Shown one piece after another: positions 54,917 through 63,052 of a stretch of 64,000 nt of DNA. Made by a program: the position numbers and the translations under genes. The stretch's first letter is position 1, and every line of letters starts with the position of its first letter. Under the pieces are notes generated by a model. It made no database searches. It was not told where the DNA came from and saw only the letters and a list, made by a program, of their open reading frames with translations. Source of the stretch: Ornithinimicrobium humiphilum (lineage in GTDB: Bacteria > Actinomycetota > Actinomycetes > Actinomycetales > Dermatophilaceae); assembly GCF_006716885.1 (NCBI RefSeq), contig NZ_VFPU01000001.1, positions 124,001 through 188,000 of the forward strand, in the 5' to 3' direction.

Positions 54917-55981
54917 ATGATCCGGTTCGAGAGCGTCACCAAGAGGTATGCCGACGGCACGGTCGCCGTCGACGACCTCACCCTGGAGGTGCCCCGGGGC
55001 GGGATCACCGTGCTCGTGGGCCCGTCCGGCTGCGGCAAGACCACCAGCCTGCGGATGGTCAACCGGATGGTGGAGCCGACGTCCGGCCGCGTGCTCCTCG
55101 ACGGGGAGGACGTCGCCGCCCGCCCGGCCGCCCAGCTGCGGCGCAGCATCGGCTACGTCATCCAGCACGCCGGCCTCTTCCCGCACCGCACGGTGCTGGG
55201 CAACGTCATGACCGTGCCCCGGCTGCTCGGCTGGGACCGGGCCAGGGCGCGCGCCGCCGCGATGGAGGCGCTGGAGAAGGTGGGGCTCACCGCCGACCAG
55301 GCGCGCCGCTATCCCGCGCAGCTCTCCGGCGGCCAGCAGCAGCGGGTCGGCGTCGCCCGGGCGCTCGCGAGCGGGCCGGAGGTCGTGCTCATGGACGAGC
55401 CCTTCAGCGCCGTCGACCCCATCGTGCGCGCCGAGTTGCAGGACGAGGTGCGCCGGCTGCAGCGCGAGCTCGGCATCACCGTCGTCCTCGTCACCCACGA
55501 CATCGACGAGGCCCTCGGCCTGGGAGACACCGTCGCCGTGCTGCGCGAGGGCGGTCATCTCGCCCAGGTCGCCGACCCCGCCACCCTGCTGGCCGAGCCG
55601 GCGGACGACTTCGTGGCCAGCTTCGTCGGCCGCGACCGCGGCTACCGTGCGCTGGGCTTCGCGGACGTGGCCGTCGAGCCCCGGCCGGTGCCCACGGCCC
55701 GCCTCGGCGAGAGCGTGCCCGCCGGCGCGGGCTGGGTGCTCGCCGTCGACGAGGCCGGTGCACCGCTCGGCTGGGCCGACGCCACCGGCTGGGGCGGCCC
55801 CCTCACCGAGCAGCGGCTCCAGCGGCTGGGCGGCCTGGCCCCGCTCGGGGCGAGCGCCCGCACCCTCCTCGACGCCGCGCTGTCCTCGCCGAGCCGCCGC
55901 GGCGTGGTCGTCGCCGACGGCAGGGTGGTCGGGACCGTGGGCGCCGACGAGGTCCTCGCAGCCCTGGGGGAGCGCCGGTGA
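54917..55981 (+). CDS. Osmoprotectant ABC transporter ATP-binding protein (ProV/OpuCA-like)
   Basis: A 354-residue ATPase: Walker A GPSGCGKTTS, Q-loop IQHAGLFPHRTV, signature LSGGQQQRVGVARAL, Walker B VVLMDEPFSAVDP and H-loop VLVTHDIDEAL. About 100 residues after the ATPase (from 250) include SSPSRRGVVVADGRVVGTVG, a CBS-like repeat as in OpuA-type importers, where it senses ionic strength. It powers uptake of glycine betaine, choline or a relative. First of four coupled genes. Confidence 0.9.
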   Translation: MIRFESVTKRYADGTVAVDDLTLEVPRGGITVLVGPSGCGKTTSLRMVNRMVEPTSGRVLLDGEDVAARPAAQLRRSIGYVIQHAGLFPHRTVLGNVMTVPRLLGWDRARARAAAMEALEKVGLTADQARRYPAQLSGGQQQRVGVARALASGPEVVLMDEPFSAVDPIVRAELQDEVRRLQRELGITVVLVTHDIDEALGLGDTVAVLREGGHLAQVADPATLLAEPADDFVASFVGRDRGYRALGFADVAVEPRPVPTARLGESVPAGAGWVLAVDEAGAPLGWADATGWGGPLTEQRLQRLGGLAPLGASARTLLDAALSSPSRRGVVVADGRVVGTVGADEVLAALGERR

Positions 55982-56619
55982 TCGCAGGGGTGGCCTGGGA
56001 CACCCTGGGCGACCTGGCGCTGCGCCACCTCTACCTCGCCGGGGTGCCCCTGCTGGTCGGGCTGCTCGTCAGCCTCCCGCTCGGCTGGCTCGCGTCCCGG
56101 GTGCGCTGGCTCGGCTCGACCGTGGTCGCGGGCACCGGGCTGATGTACACGATCCCCTCGCTCGCGCTCTTCATCCTGCTGCCGCTCGTGCTGGGCACCC
56201 GGATCCTCGACGACACCAACGTGCTCGTCGCGATGACGATCTACACCGTCGCGCTGCTCACCCGCACGGTCGCCGACGGCGTCGGCTCGGTGCCCGCGCA
56301 CGTGCGGCAGGCCGCCACCGCGATGGGTTACGGCGAGCTGCGCCGCGTGGTGGCGGTCGACCTGCCCCTGGCGATCCCCGTCATCGCCGCGGGCCTGCGC
56401 GTCGCCGCGGTGAGCAACGTCTCGATCGTCTCGGTCGCCGCGCTGATCGGCGTCAGCCAGTTCGGCTCGCTCTTCACCGACGGCTTCAACCGCAACGCGA
56501 TGGGGCCGATCGTCGTCGGCACCCTCGCCTGCGTCGTGCTCGCGCTGCTCCTCGACGCGCTCATCGCGCTCGTCGCCCGGGGTCTGACGCCGTGGCTCCG
56601 CCGGGGGGTGCCGTCGTGA
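55978..56619 (+). CDS. Osmoprotectant ABC transporter permease
   Basis: A 213-residue inner-membrane permease with about five or six spans. QAATAMGYGELRRVVAVDLPLAIP is the cytoplasmic EAA loop that contacts the ATPase, and YTIPSLALFILLPLVLGT is the conserved binding-protein-dependent permease span. OpuCB-like. GTG 55978 overlaps the stop codon of the ATPase gene, and its own stop overlaps the second permease gene. Confidence 0.88.
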   Translation: MIAGVAWDTLGDLALRHLYLAGVPLLVGLLVSLPLGWLASRVRWLGSTVVAGTGLMYTIPSLALFILLPLVLGTRILDDTNVLVAMTIYTVALLTRTVADGVGSVPAHVRQAATAMGYGELRRVVAVDLPLAIPVIAAGLRVAAVSNVSIVSVAALIGVSQFGSLFTDGFNRNAMGPIVVGTLACVVLALLLDALIALVARGLTPWLRRGVPS

Positions 56620-57305
56620 TCGACCAGACCTGGGCGTGGCTGACCGACCCCGCCAGCTGGACCGGGACGCGGGGCATCCTGGCGCAGTCGCTGGCGCACC
56701 TGCGCTACTCCTTCGTCGCGCTCCTCGTCGCCGCGGTGGTCGCGGTCCCGGTGGGGCTGTCGGTCGGGCACACCGGACGAGGCCGCTGGCTGGCGGTCAA
56801 CGTCGCCGGCTCCTTCCGGGCGATCCCCTCCCTCGGGGTGCTGTTCATCGCCGTGCTCCTGCTGCTGCCCCGGCTGCGCGGCGAGCTGGCCTTCGAGCTC
56901 CCGGCCCTGCTCGTGCTGGTGCTGCTGGCCATACCCCCGATCCTGTCCGGCACCTATGCCGGCGTGCAGGCGACCGATGCCGCCGCCCGCGACGCGGCCC
57001 GGGGCATGGGGATGACCGGCACCCAGGTCCTGCTCCAGGTGGAGGTCCCGGGAGCCATGCCGCTGGTGATGTCCGGCCTGCGGGCGGCGATGCTGCAGAT
57101 CATCGGGACCGCGACGATCGCGGCGGTGGTCGGGCTGGGCGGGCTCGGCCGTTTCCTCATCGACGGGCAGGCCAGCCGCGACTACGCGCAGATGGCCGGC
57201 GGCGCGATCGTCGTCGCCGCGCTCGCCCTCACCGTCGACCTCGTGCTCGCCCTGGCCCAGCGGGTCGTCGTCTCGCCCGGCCTCACCGCTGCCGTTCGGC
57301 GTTGA
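56616..57305 (+). CDS. Osmoprotectant ABC transporter permease
   Basis: A 229-residue second permease, OpuCD-like, with about six spans. FRAIPSLGVLFIAVLLLLP and DAARGMGMTGTQVLLQVEVP (EAA loop) are conserved, followed by IIGTATIAAVVGLGGLGRFL. It should form a heterodimer with the first permease. GTG 56616 overlaps the preceding stop codon. Confidence 0.88.
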   Translation: MIDQTWAWLTDPASWTGTRGILAQSLAHLRYSFVALLVAAVVAVPVGLSVGHTGRGRWLAVNVAGSFRAIPSLGVLFIAVLLLLPRLRGELAFELPALLVLVLLAIPPILSGTYAGVQATDAAARDAARGMGMTGTQVLLQVEVPGAMPLVMSGLRAAMLQIIGTATIAAVVGLGGLGRFLIDGQASRDYAQMAGGAIVVAALALTVDLVLALAQRVVVSPGLTAAVRR

Positions 57306-57364
57306 GCGCAGCGGCCGGAGCAGACATGCTGGACCTCGCCCGGACCACCGTCGAAAGGGTGCTC

Positions 57365-58300
57365 ATGCGCCGCACCAGCCTGACCGTCCTGTCCCTGACC
57401 GCCGCCCTCGTGCTCACCGGCTGCGGAGGCGGCGGCGACCCGCTCGACGCCGACACCGAGGACACCGGCTCGGAGACCGGGGCCGGCACCGGTGACGGTG
57501 CCGCGACCGTCGTCATCGGCTCGGCGAACTTCCCCGAGAACGAGCTGCTCGCCGAGATCTACGCCGCCGCCCTCTCCGACGCGGGCGTCGAGGTCTCGAC
57601 CACGCTCAACATCGGCAGCCGCGAGACCTACATGGCCGGCCTGCAGGACGGGTCGATCGACCTCATCCCCGAGTACACCGGGGGCCTGGCCACCTACCTC
57701 AACCCCGAGATCACCGCGACCTCCCCGGAGGACGTGCTGCAGGAGGCCCAGGACAACCTGCCCGCGGGGCTGCAGCTGCTGGAGATCAGCGAGGCCGAGG
57801 ACAAGGACGCGCTCGTCGTGACCCGCGAGACCGCCGACGAGCTCGGCCTCACTTCCATCGCCGACCTCACGGACCAGGCCGGCGACCTCGTGCTCGGCGG
57901 TCCGCCGGAGTTCGAGACCCGCCCCAACGGCGTCGCCGGGCTGGCCGAGGTCTACGGCGTGGAGTTCGGCAGCTTCCGTCCGCTGGCCGCCGGGTCCAAC
58001 CTCACCGTCCAGGCGCTGGTCAACGGCCAGGTCAACGCGGCCAACATCTTCACGACCGACCCGGCGATCGAGGAGAACGACCTCGTGATCCTCGAGGACC
58101 CGGAGTCGCTCTTCGCCGCCCAGAACATCGTGCCCCTGATCAGCAGCGAGGTGGTCAACCCCGCGGTCGAGGACGCGCTCGACGCGGTCTCCGCGGCCCT
58201 GACGACGGAGAACCTCACGGCGATGATGGTGCAGGTCATCACCGAGGGCCAGGACCCCGCCGACGTCGCCCGCCAGTTCGTCGACGAGAACCTGCGATGA
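57365..58300 (+). CDS. Osmoprotectant ABC transporter substrate-binding lipoprotein
   Basis: A 311-residue binding protein of the OpuAC/OpuCC type. Signal peptide with lipobox LVLTGC at residues 17-22, an acidic Gly/Thr-rich linker, then TVVIGSANFPENELLAEIYA, GSIDLIPEYTGG and VNGQVNAANIFTTDPAI, all typical of glycine betaine/choline-binding proteins. Anchored to the outer face of the membrane. ATG 57365 has GAAAGG seven bases upstream; ATG 57326 would place 13 extra residues before the signal peptide. Confidence 0.9.
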   Translation: MRRTSLTVLSLTAALVLTGCGGGGDPLDADTEDTGSETGAGTGDGAATVVIGSANFPENELLAEIYAAALSDAGVEVSTTLNIGSRETYMAGLQDGSIDLIPEYTGGLATYLNPEITATSPEDVLQEAQDNLPAGLQLLEISEAEDKDALVVTRETADELGLTSIADLTDQAGDLVLGGPPEFETRPNGVAGLAEVYGVEFGSFRPLAAGSNLTVQALVNGQVNAANIFTTDPAIEENDLVILEDPESLFAAQNIVPLISSEVVNPAVEDALDAVSAALTTENLTAMMVQVITEGQDPADVARQFVDENLR

Positions 58301-58752
58301 GCGGCGACGACACGCGGCGCAGCGTCGACGCCGAGCACTCCCGTCCCGAGGGCGCCACGGACGCCGAGGTCGAGGCGGCCGGCACGATCAGCGAGGCGCT
58401 GGAGAAGGTCGAGCGGGCGCGCGGGCACCTCTACTCCTTCCACCAGCTCATCGGGGCGGCCGACTTCGGCTTCGAGGACGGTGCCGACCAGCTCGAGGCG
58501 AGCGGTCACCGCGAGCTGGCCGAGCGGCTCCGCACGGAGCTCATCGGCCTCAACGTGCTCGCGGGCCGCTGGAGCTTCCAGGTCGTCGAGGACTTCGACG
58601 ACGGTTACTGGACCACGGCGCGCGAGCTCGACCGGGTCGTCCGGGACGCGGTCACCGACGAGCGCCGGCACGTCTACGAGGCCGAGCTCAAGCAGGAGCG
58701 CCGCACCCACGGCCGGTCGGGCCACGAGGCCACGCCCGCCGACGTCGACTAG
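58297..58752 (+). CDS. Conserved hypothetical protein
   Basis: A 151-residue acidic, helical, cytosolic protein. ISEALEKVERARGHLYSFHQ and DQLEASGHRELAERLRTELI give two amphipathic helices, followed by WSFQVVEDFDDGYW. I recognise the pattern only as an uncharacterised actinobacterial family. ATG 58297 overlaps the stop codon of the binding-protein gene, so it is the last gene of the osmoprotectant operon by position; its stop overlaps that of the convergent photolyase gene by 4 bases. Confidence 0.7.
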   Translation: MSGDDTRRSVDAEHSRPEGATDAEVEAAGTISEALEKVERARGHLYSFHQLIGAADFGFEDGADQLEASGHRELAERLRTELIGLNVLAGRWSFQVVEDFDDGYWTTARELDRVVRDAVTDERRHVYEAELKQERRTHGRSGHEATPADVD

Positions 58753-60110
58753 CGCACGGCCTCGTAGCGCCGCAGCGCCTCGCGCCGCTCCTCGGCGTGG
58801 TCGACGATGCGTCGCGGGTAGTCGTGGTCGTAGCCCTGGGGGTGGTCCCACGGCTCGTGCGCGGCCCGGCCCGGCAGATGGGCCAGCTCGGGCACCCAGC
58901 GCCGCACGTAGTCGCCGTCGGGGTCGAAGCGCAGCCCCTGGGTCACCGGGTTGAAGACGCGGAAGTAGGGCGCGGCATCGGTCCCGGTGCCGGCCACCCA
59001 CTGCCAGCCGTGGTTGTTGGAGGCGAGGTCGCCGTCGACCAGGTGGTCGAGGAAGTGCCGCGCGCCGACCGGCCACCACACGTGCAGGTCCTTGGTGAGG
59101 AAGCTGGCGGTGATCATCCGCACCCGGTTGTGCATCCAGCCCTCGGCGAGCAGCTGCCGCATGCCCGCGTCGACGACCGGATAGCCGGTCCGTCCGGTCC
59201 GCCACGCCTCGACCGCGTCCTCGGGCTCGTCGTAGCGCAGCCCTGACAGCCCGTCGCGCAGGTCGCGCCAGGCGCTGTGGGGGTGGTGGTGGAGGACGTC
59301 GGCGTAGAACTCCCGCCATGCCAGCTCGGTCCGGTATGCCGTGGCACCCTCGCCGCGGTGCTCCTCCAGCTCGACGAGCAGGGTGCGCGGGTGGACGGCC
59401 CCGACCTTGAGGTAGGGCGAGAGCCGGCTGGTCGCGTCGAGGTCTGGCCGGTCCCGGCCGGAGCGGTAGCCGGCGAGGTCGGCCCCGAGGAAGGACCGCC
59501 AGCGCGCCAGGGCCGCGGCCTGGCCGGGCTCGGGCAGCCGGGGCAGGTCGTCCACGGCGAGCGCCTCGACGAGAGCCCGCTCGGCGGCGGGGTCGGACGG
59601 TGCGTCGACGAGGTCGAGGCGGCGGGGCGTGGGAGCGGGCTGCGGCCAGCCGTGCTCCTCCCAGGCGCGGGAGAAGGGGGTGAACACCTTGTAGGGGTCA
59701 CCGGAGCCGTTGCGGACCAGGCCGGGCCCCACGGCATAGGGCGTGCCGGTCTCGACCCAGGCGACCTCCTCGTCGAGCGCCGCACGCACCCGCGCGTCGC
59801 GCCGGGCGCCGGTGGGGAAGGTCTCGCGGGTGACGTGCACCGAGGTCGCGCCGAGCTCACGGGCCAGCGCGGGCACCACCTCGACGGGGTCGCCGGCGCG
59901 CAGGACCAGCCGACCGTCCAGCCGCTCCGCCACCGCGCGGACGGAGGCGGCGACCCAGGCGCGGCGGACCGGACCGCCACCGCGCCAGAGCGCCGGGTCG
60001 ACGACGAAGACCACCGCCAGCGCTCCTCCTCCCGCGGCCTCGCGGGCGGCCAGCAGGGCCGGGTGGTCGCTGGTCCGGAGGTCGCGGCGGAGCCACAGGA
60101 GGGCGGTCAT
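58749..60110 (-). CDS. phrB: Deoxyribodipyrimidine photolyase
   Basis: A 453-residue DNA photolyase that repairs cyclobutane dimers with light. The N-terminal alpha/beta antenna domain starts TALLWLRRDLRTSDHPALLA. The FAD-binding helical domain shows SRLSPYLKVGAVHPRTL, LAWREFYADVLHHHP, GYPVVDAGMRQLLAEGWMHN, NNHGWQWVAGTGTDAAPYFR and FNPVTQGLRFDP. TAGACT ends six bases before ATG 60110, and tandem 11-base repeats stand just upstream that are shared with the crt promoter, so it is probably light- or stress-induced together with the carotenoids. Confidence 0.94.
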   Translation of the reverse strand: MTALLWLRRDLRTSDHPALLAAREAAGGGALAVVFVVDPALWRGGGPVRRAWVAASVRAVAERLDGRLVLRAGDPVEVVPALARELGATSVHVTRETFPTGARRDARVRAALDEEVAWVETGTPYAVGPGLVRNGSGDPYKVFTPFSRAWEEHGWPQPAPTPRRLDLVDAPSDPAAERALVEALAVDDLPRLPEPGQAAALARWRSFLGADLAGYRSGRDRPDLDATSRLSPYLKVGAVHPRTLLVELEEHRGEGATAYRTELAWREFYADVLHHHPHSAWRDLRDGLSGLRYDEPEDAVEAWRTGRTGYPVVDAGMRQLLAEGWMHNRVRMITASFLTKDLHVWWPVGARHFLDHLVDGDLASNNHGWQWVAGTGTDAAPYFRVFNPVTQGLRFDPDGDYVRRWVPELAHLPGRAAHEPWDHPQGYDHDYPRRIVDHAEERREALRRYEAVR

Positions 60111-60160
60111 GGAGCCAGTCTAGATCGCTATGGACAAACACGTGACAAAAATATGACAAA
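60110..60160 (-). promoter_or_regulatory. phrB promoter with three 11-bp TTTGTC repeats
   Basis: On the minus strand TTTGTC occurs at 60160-60155, 60149-60144 and 60138-60133, an exact 11-base head-to-tail period. TAGACT (60122-60117) follows, then GGCTCC and the ATG at 60110, so the message is probably leaderless. The stretch from the -10 box to the start (CTGGCTCCA) is shared with the crt promoter. Confidence 0.7.
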
Positions 60161-60241
60161 CTGTGAATCCGGACGGGGATCGCCGCCCGTAGTGACAGGT
60201 GAGGGCGGATCCGCCGCCCCCCGAGAACCGAGGAGCACCCG

Positions 60242-61054
60242 ATGCGCAAGACCGCCACCACCGCCACCGTCCTGCTGGGCGGCGTCGCCCTCGCCGCGCT
60301 GGCCGCCCCGGCCACCGCCGCCGAGGACGAGTCGACCGTCTCCGTGCTGCACGGTGTGCCGGGCCTGACCGTCGACGTCTACATCAACGGCGAGGAGGCC
60401 CTGCCCGACTTCGCCCCCGGCACCCTGACCGACCCGATGATGCTGGCCGCGGGCACCTACGACATCGACGTCTACGCCGACGGCGACACCCCCGACTCCG
60501 CCGAGCCGGCCATCTCCGCCGCGGGCCTGGAGGTGCCGGGCGGCGCCAACCTGACCCTCGCGGCCCACCTGGGCGAGGACGGCACCCCGATGCTCAGCGC
60601 CTTCGTCAACGACGTCTCCGCCACCGAGGCCGGCCAGGCGCGGCTGACCGTCCGTCACGCCGCGGCCGCCCCGGCCGTCGACGTCCGCGCCGGCGGCAGC
60701 CCGGTCATCGAGGGTCTGACCAACCCGGACGAGGAGGTCCTGAACCTCGACGCCGGCACCGTCTCCGCCGACGTCGTGCTCGCGGGCACCGACGAGGTCG
60801 TCCTCGGCCCGGCCGACGTCGAGCTCGCCGAGGGCACGAACACGATCGTCTACGCGTGGGGCTCGGCGGAGGACGGCTCGCTCGACCTCGCCGTCCAGAC
60901 CATCGACGGCCTGCACAGCGCCCCCGAGGGCGTGCCCTCCGGCCAGGGCGGCCTCGCCGACTCCGGCGCCCTGCTCGTGCTGGCTCTCGCCGGCGCCGCC
61001 GGTGCCGTCGTCGCCGGTCGTTCCGTCGTCCGCGCCAACGCCACCGTCGCCTGA
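60242..61054 (+). CDS. Secreted DUF4397 protein with LAxTG-like sorting signal
   Basis: A 270-residue exported protein. Signal peptide over residues 1-28 (ATVLLGGVALAALAAPATA), then a DUF4397 beta-sandwich region beginning SVLHGVPGLTVDVYINGE and a second similar stretch from RLTVRHAAAAPAVDVRAGG. The C-terminus is LADSG (238-242), a hydrophobic span and RSVVR: the layout of a sortase substrate, close to the LAxTG used by actinobacterial class E enzymes. The next gene is a sortase, so it is probably anchored by it. Ribosome site CGAGGAG. Probably an abundant wall protein. Confidence 0.85.
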   Translation: MRKTATTATVLLGGVALAALAAPATAAEDESTVSVLHGVPGLTVDVYINGEEALPDFAPGTLTDPMMLAAGTYDIDVYADGDTPDSAEPAISAAGLEVPGGANLTLAAHLGEDGTPMLSAFVNDVSATEAGQARLTVRHAAAAPAVDVRAGGSPVIEGLTNPDEEVLNLDAGTVSADVVLAGTDEVVLGPADVELAEGTNTIVYAWGSAEDGSLDLAVQTIDGLHSAPEGVPSGQGGLADSGALLVLALAGAAGAVVAGRSVVRANATVA

Positions 61055-61059
61055 CGACC

Positions 61060-61821
61060 ATGCGCCCCCGAACCCGGCGACGGACCCGCGTCGACCTGAC
61101 CGCCCTCCTGGTCACGGTCGTCTGCGTGGCCGTCGCCGGGTGGGCGCTGCGCGGCCTCCTGGCCGACCCGGTGCCGCAGGTCGACGACTTCGGCACCCCC
61201 GAGAACGCCGCGGTGGCCACCGCCGGGTCCAGCCCCTCGGACGACCCGGCGGGGGCCACCGCGGTCCCGGACGACGACGCCCGGACCACCGCCGTCCCGG
61301 ACCCCGAGCGCGGGTCGGCACCCGTCCCTCCCACCTACCGCTCGGCCTCCCTGGCAGAGCGTCCCGCGCGCGACCCGGCGCCGGTCCGGCTGCGGGTGCC
61401 GTCGGTCGGGCTCGACGTCCCGCTCGACGCGGTCGCCGTCGCCGCGGACGGGCAGATGGAGGTGCCGGACGACGCCTCGCGTGCCGGTTGGTACCGCCAC
61501 GGCCCCCCTCCCGGCTCCGCTGCCGGCTCCGCCGTCGTCGCCGGGCACGTCGACGACCCCACCGGCCCGGGGGCGTTCCTCGCCCTCACCGAGGCGGCCG
61601 AGGGTGACGACGTCCTCGTCGACCTCGAGGACGGCACGACCGTCCGCTACCGCATCACGGCGCGGGAGACCGTCGCCAAGCCCGAGCTGGCGGTCGACGA
61701 CCTCTTCCGCCGCGACGGCCCGTCCGTCCTGCGCCTGGTCACCTGCACGGGCGAGTGGTCGCGGGCGACCGGGCACTACACCGACAACCTCGTCCTGACC
61801 GCCGAGCCGAGCACCTCATGA
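61060..61821 (+). CDS. Class F (actinobacterial) sortase
   Basis: A 253-residue membrane-anchored transpeptidase. One N-terminal span (LLVTVVCVAVAGWALRGLL), a long acidic Pro/Ala-rich linker to about residue 105, then the sortase barrel: RLRVPSVGLDVPLDAV, GSAVVAGHVDDP with catalytic His163, and LRLVTCTGEW with Cys229 and Arg235. The domain type matches the class F sortases of Actinobacteria, whose substrates are little known. It starts five bases after the DUF4397 gene, its likely substrate, and its stop overlaps the sigma-factor start. Confidence 0.87.
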   Translation: MRPRTRRRTRVDLTALLVTVVCVAVAGWALRGLLADPVPQVDDFGTPENAAVATAGSSPSDDPAGATAVPDDDARTTAVPDPERGSAPVPPTYRSASLAERPARDPAPVRLRVPSVGLDVPLDAVAVAADGQMEVPDDASRAGWYRHGPPPGSAAGSAVVAGHVDDPTGPGAFLALTEAAEGDDVLVDLEDGTTVRYRITARETVAKPELAVDDLFRRDGPSVLRLVTCTGEWSRATGHYTDNLVLTAEPSTS

Positions 61822-62414
61822 GAGCCGTTCCCGATCCCCCCGCCGTGACGGTGACCACCGGAGCTCCCGCCGCGCCCCTGGTCGCCGAGGAGGAGCTGGC
61901 GGCCGCCTGGGCCGACGGCGACGAGACCGTCGTCCAGCTCGCCTACGAGCGCTGGGGACCCCTCGTCCACGGCCTGGCCCGACGTGCCGTCGGTCCCGCC
62001 GACGCCGAGGACGTGACCCAGCAGGTCTTCCTCGCCGCCTGGCGGGGACGCAGCACCTACCGCCCGGCCGACGCGCCGCTCGGCGCCTGGCTCGTCGGCA
62101 TCACCCGCCGGCAGGTCGCCGACTTCCTGCGCCGCCGGCACCGCACCGCCGAGGTCCCGACCACGGCCGAGGACCTGCCCGAGGGCACCGACCCCCGCTG
62201 GAGCCCCGACGACGCCGACGACCTCATGGCCGTCTACGCGGAGCTGGAGAAGATCGGGGAGCCGCAGCGCCAGATCGTGCTGCTCGCCTACGTCCACGAC
62301 CGCACCCAGCGCGAGATCGCCGAGGAGCTCGACCTGCCCCTGGGGACCGTCAAGACCCACACCACCCGCACCATGGCCCGGCTCCGCTCGATCCTGGGAG
62401 GAGGAGCGCGATGA
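61818..62414 (+). CDS. ECF RNA polymerase sigma factor
   Basis: A 198-residue sigma-70 family ECF factor. Region 2: VVQLAYERWGPLVHGLARRA and DAEDVTQQVFLAAWRG; region 4: IGEPQRQIVLLAYVHDRTQR, EIAEELDLPLGTVKTHTTRT. The SigK/SigL-like arrangement with the next gene, an RskA-type anti-sigma factor, fits control of envelope genes. ATG 61818 overlaps the sortase stop codon; an upstream start at 61755 lies inside the sortase gene. Its coupling to the sortase suggests that it is co-expressed with the surface protein it may regulate. Confidence 0.9.
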   Translation: MRAVPDPPAVTVTTGAPAAPLVAEEELAAAWADGDETVVQLAYERWGPLVHGLARRAVGPADAEDVTQQVFLAAWRGRSTYRPADAPLGAWLVGITRRQVADFLRRRHRTAEVPTTAEDLPEGTDPRWSPDDADDLMAVYAELEKIGEPQRQIVLLAYVHDRTQREIAEELDLPLGTVKTHTTRTMARLRSILGGGAR

Positions 62415-63052
62415 ACGACCTCACCGCCGTCGACCCGCACGCCCGGGTCGCCGCCCTGCTGCACCGCGCCGGTCCCGTCGAGGATCCGCCCCCGCCCCGG
62501 GTGTGGAGCGCCGTCGAGCGGGATCTCTCCGACCCGTCGGCCGCCCCCGTGGTGCCGCTCGTGCGGCCCAGCCGTCGTCGTACGGGACCCCAGCTGGTCG
62601 CGGCCGCCGCCGTCGGCGCCCTGCTCACGTGGGGCGGCCTGTCCCTCCTCGGCGAGGAGGGCGGTGACGTCGTCGCCAGCGGCCCCCTCGCCCCCCTCAC
62701 GGACACGGGCGTCGGCGGCTCGGTCTCGGTCGTCGAGACCGCCGGCGGCCAGCGGCTTCGGGTCGAGCTCGACGACCTTCCGGACGCCGGCGACGGCTAC
62801 CTCGAGGTCTGGCTGCTCCGCCCCGACGTCTCGGGCATGGTGACCCTCGGGGTCCTCGACGGCACCACCGCCGAGTTCCCCCTCCCCGCCGGTCTCGACC
62901 TCGGCGACTACCCCGTGGTCGACATCTCCCGCGAGCACATGGACGGCGACCCCGGTCACGGCGGCGACAGCCTCGTCCGCGGCGAGGTCGCCACCGGGGC
63001 GGGGCAGAACGCCGCGCCCGCCGCGCCCGACTCCACTAGCCTCGAAGGATGA
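62411..63052 (+). CDS. Anti-sigma factor, RskA C-terminal domain family
   Basis: A 213-residue single-span membrane protein. The cytosolic part (1-55) lacks the Cys/His zinc motif of ZAS-type anti-sigma factors; there is no Cys in the protein. One span at about 60-80 (QLVAAAAVGALLTWGGLSLL), then the extracytoplasmic anti-sigma-K domain: YLEVWLLRPDVSGMVTLGVL, GLDLGDYPVVDISREHMDG and GHGGDSLVRGE. It should hold the sigma factor until proteolysis. ATG 62411 overlaps the sigma-factor stop codon. Confidence 0.87.
   Translation: MNDLTAVDPHARVAALLHRAGPVEDPPPPRVWSAVERDLSDPSAAPVVPLVRPSRRRTGPQLVAAAAVGALLTWGGLSLLGEEGGDVVASGPLAPLTDTGVGGSVSVVETAGGQRLRVELDDLPDAGDGYLEVWLLRPDVSGMVTLGVLDGTTAEFPLPAGLDLGDYPVVDISREHMDGDPGHGGDSLVRGEVATGAGQNAAPAAPDSTSLEG
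63037..63042 (+). promoter_or_regulatory. -10 box TAGCCT, leaderless TspO-like gene
   Basis: TAGCCT lies inside the end of the anti-sigma gene and ends six bases before ATG 63049, which itself overlaps the anti-sigma stop. The gene may thus be read both from the operon and alone. Confidence 0.4.

Noticed and set aside
60133..60160. The TTTGTC repeats as the promoter of the DUF4397 gene at 60242
   Set aside because: The -10 box and start block follow the repeats on the minus strand towards phrB, and the same order is found at crtE; control of both directions cannot be excluded.
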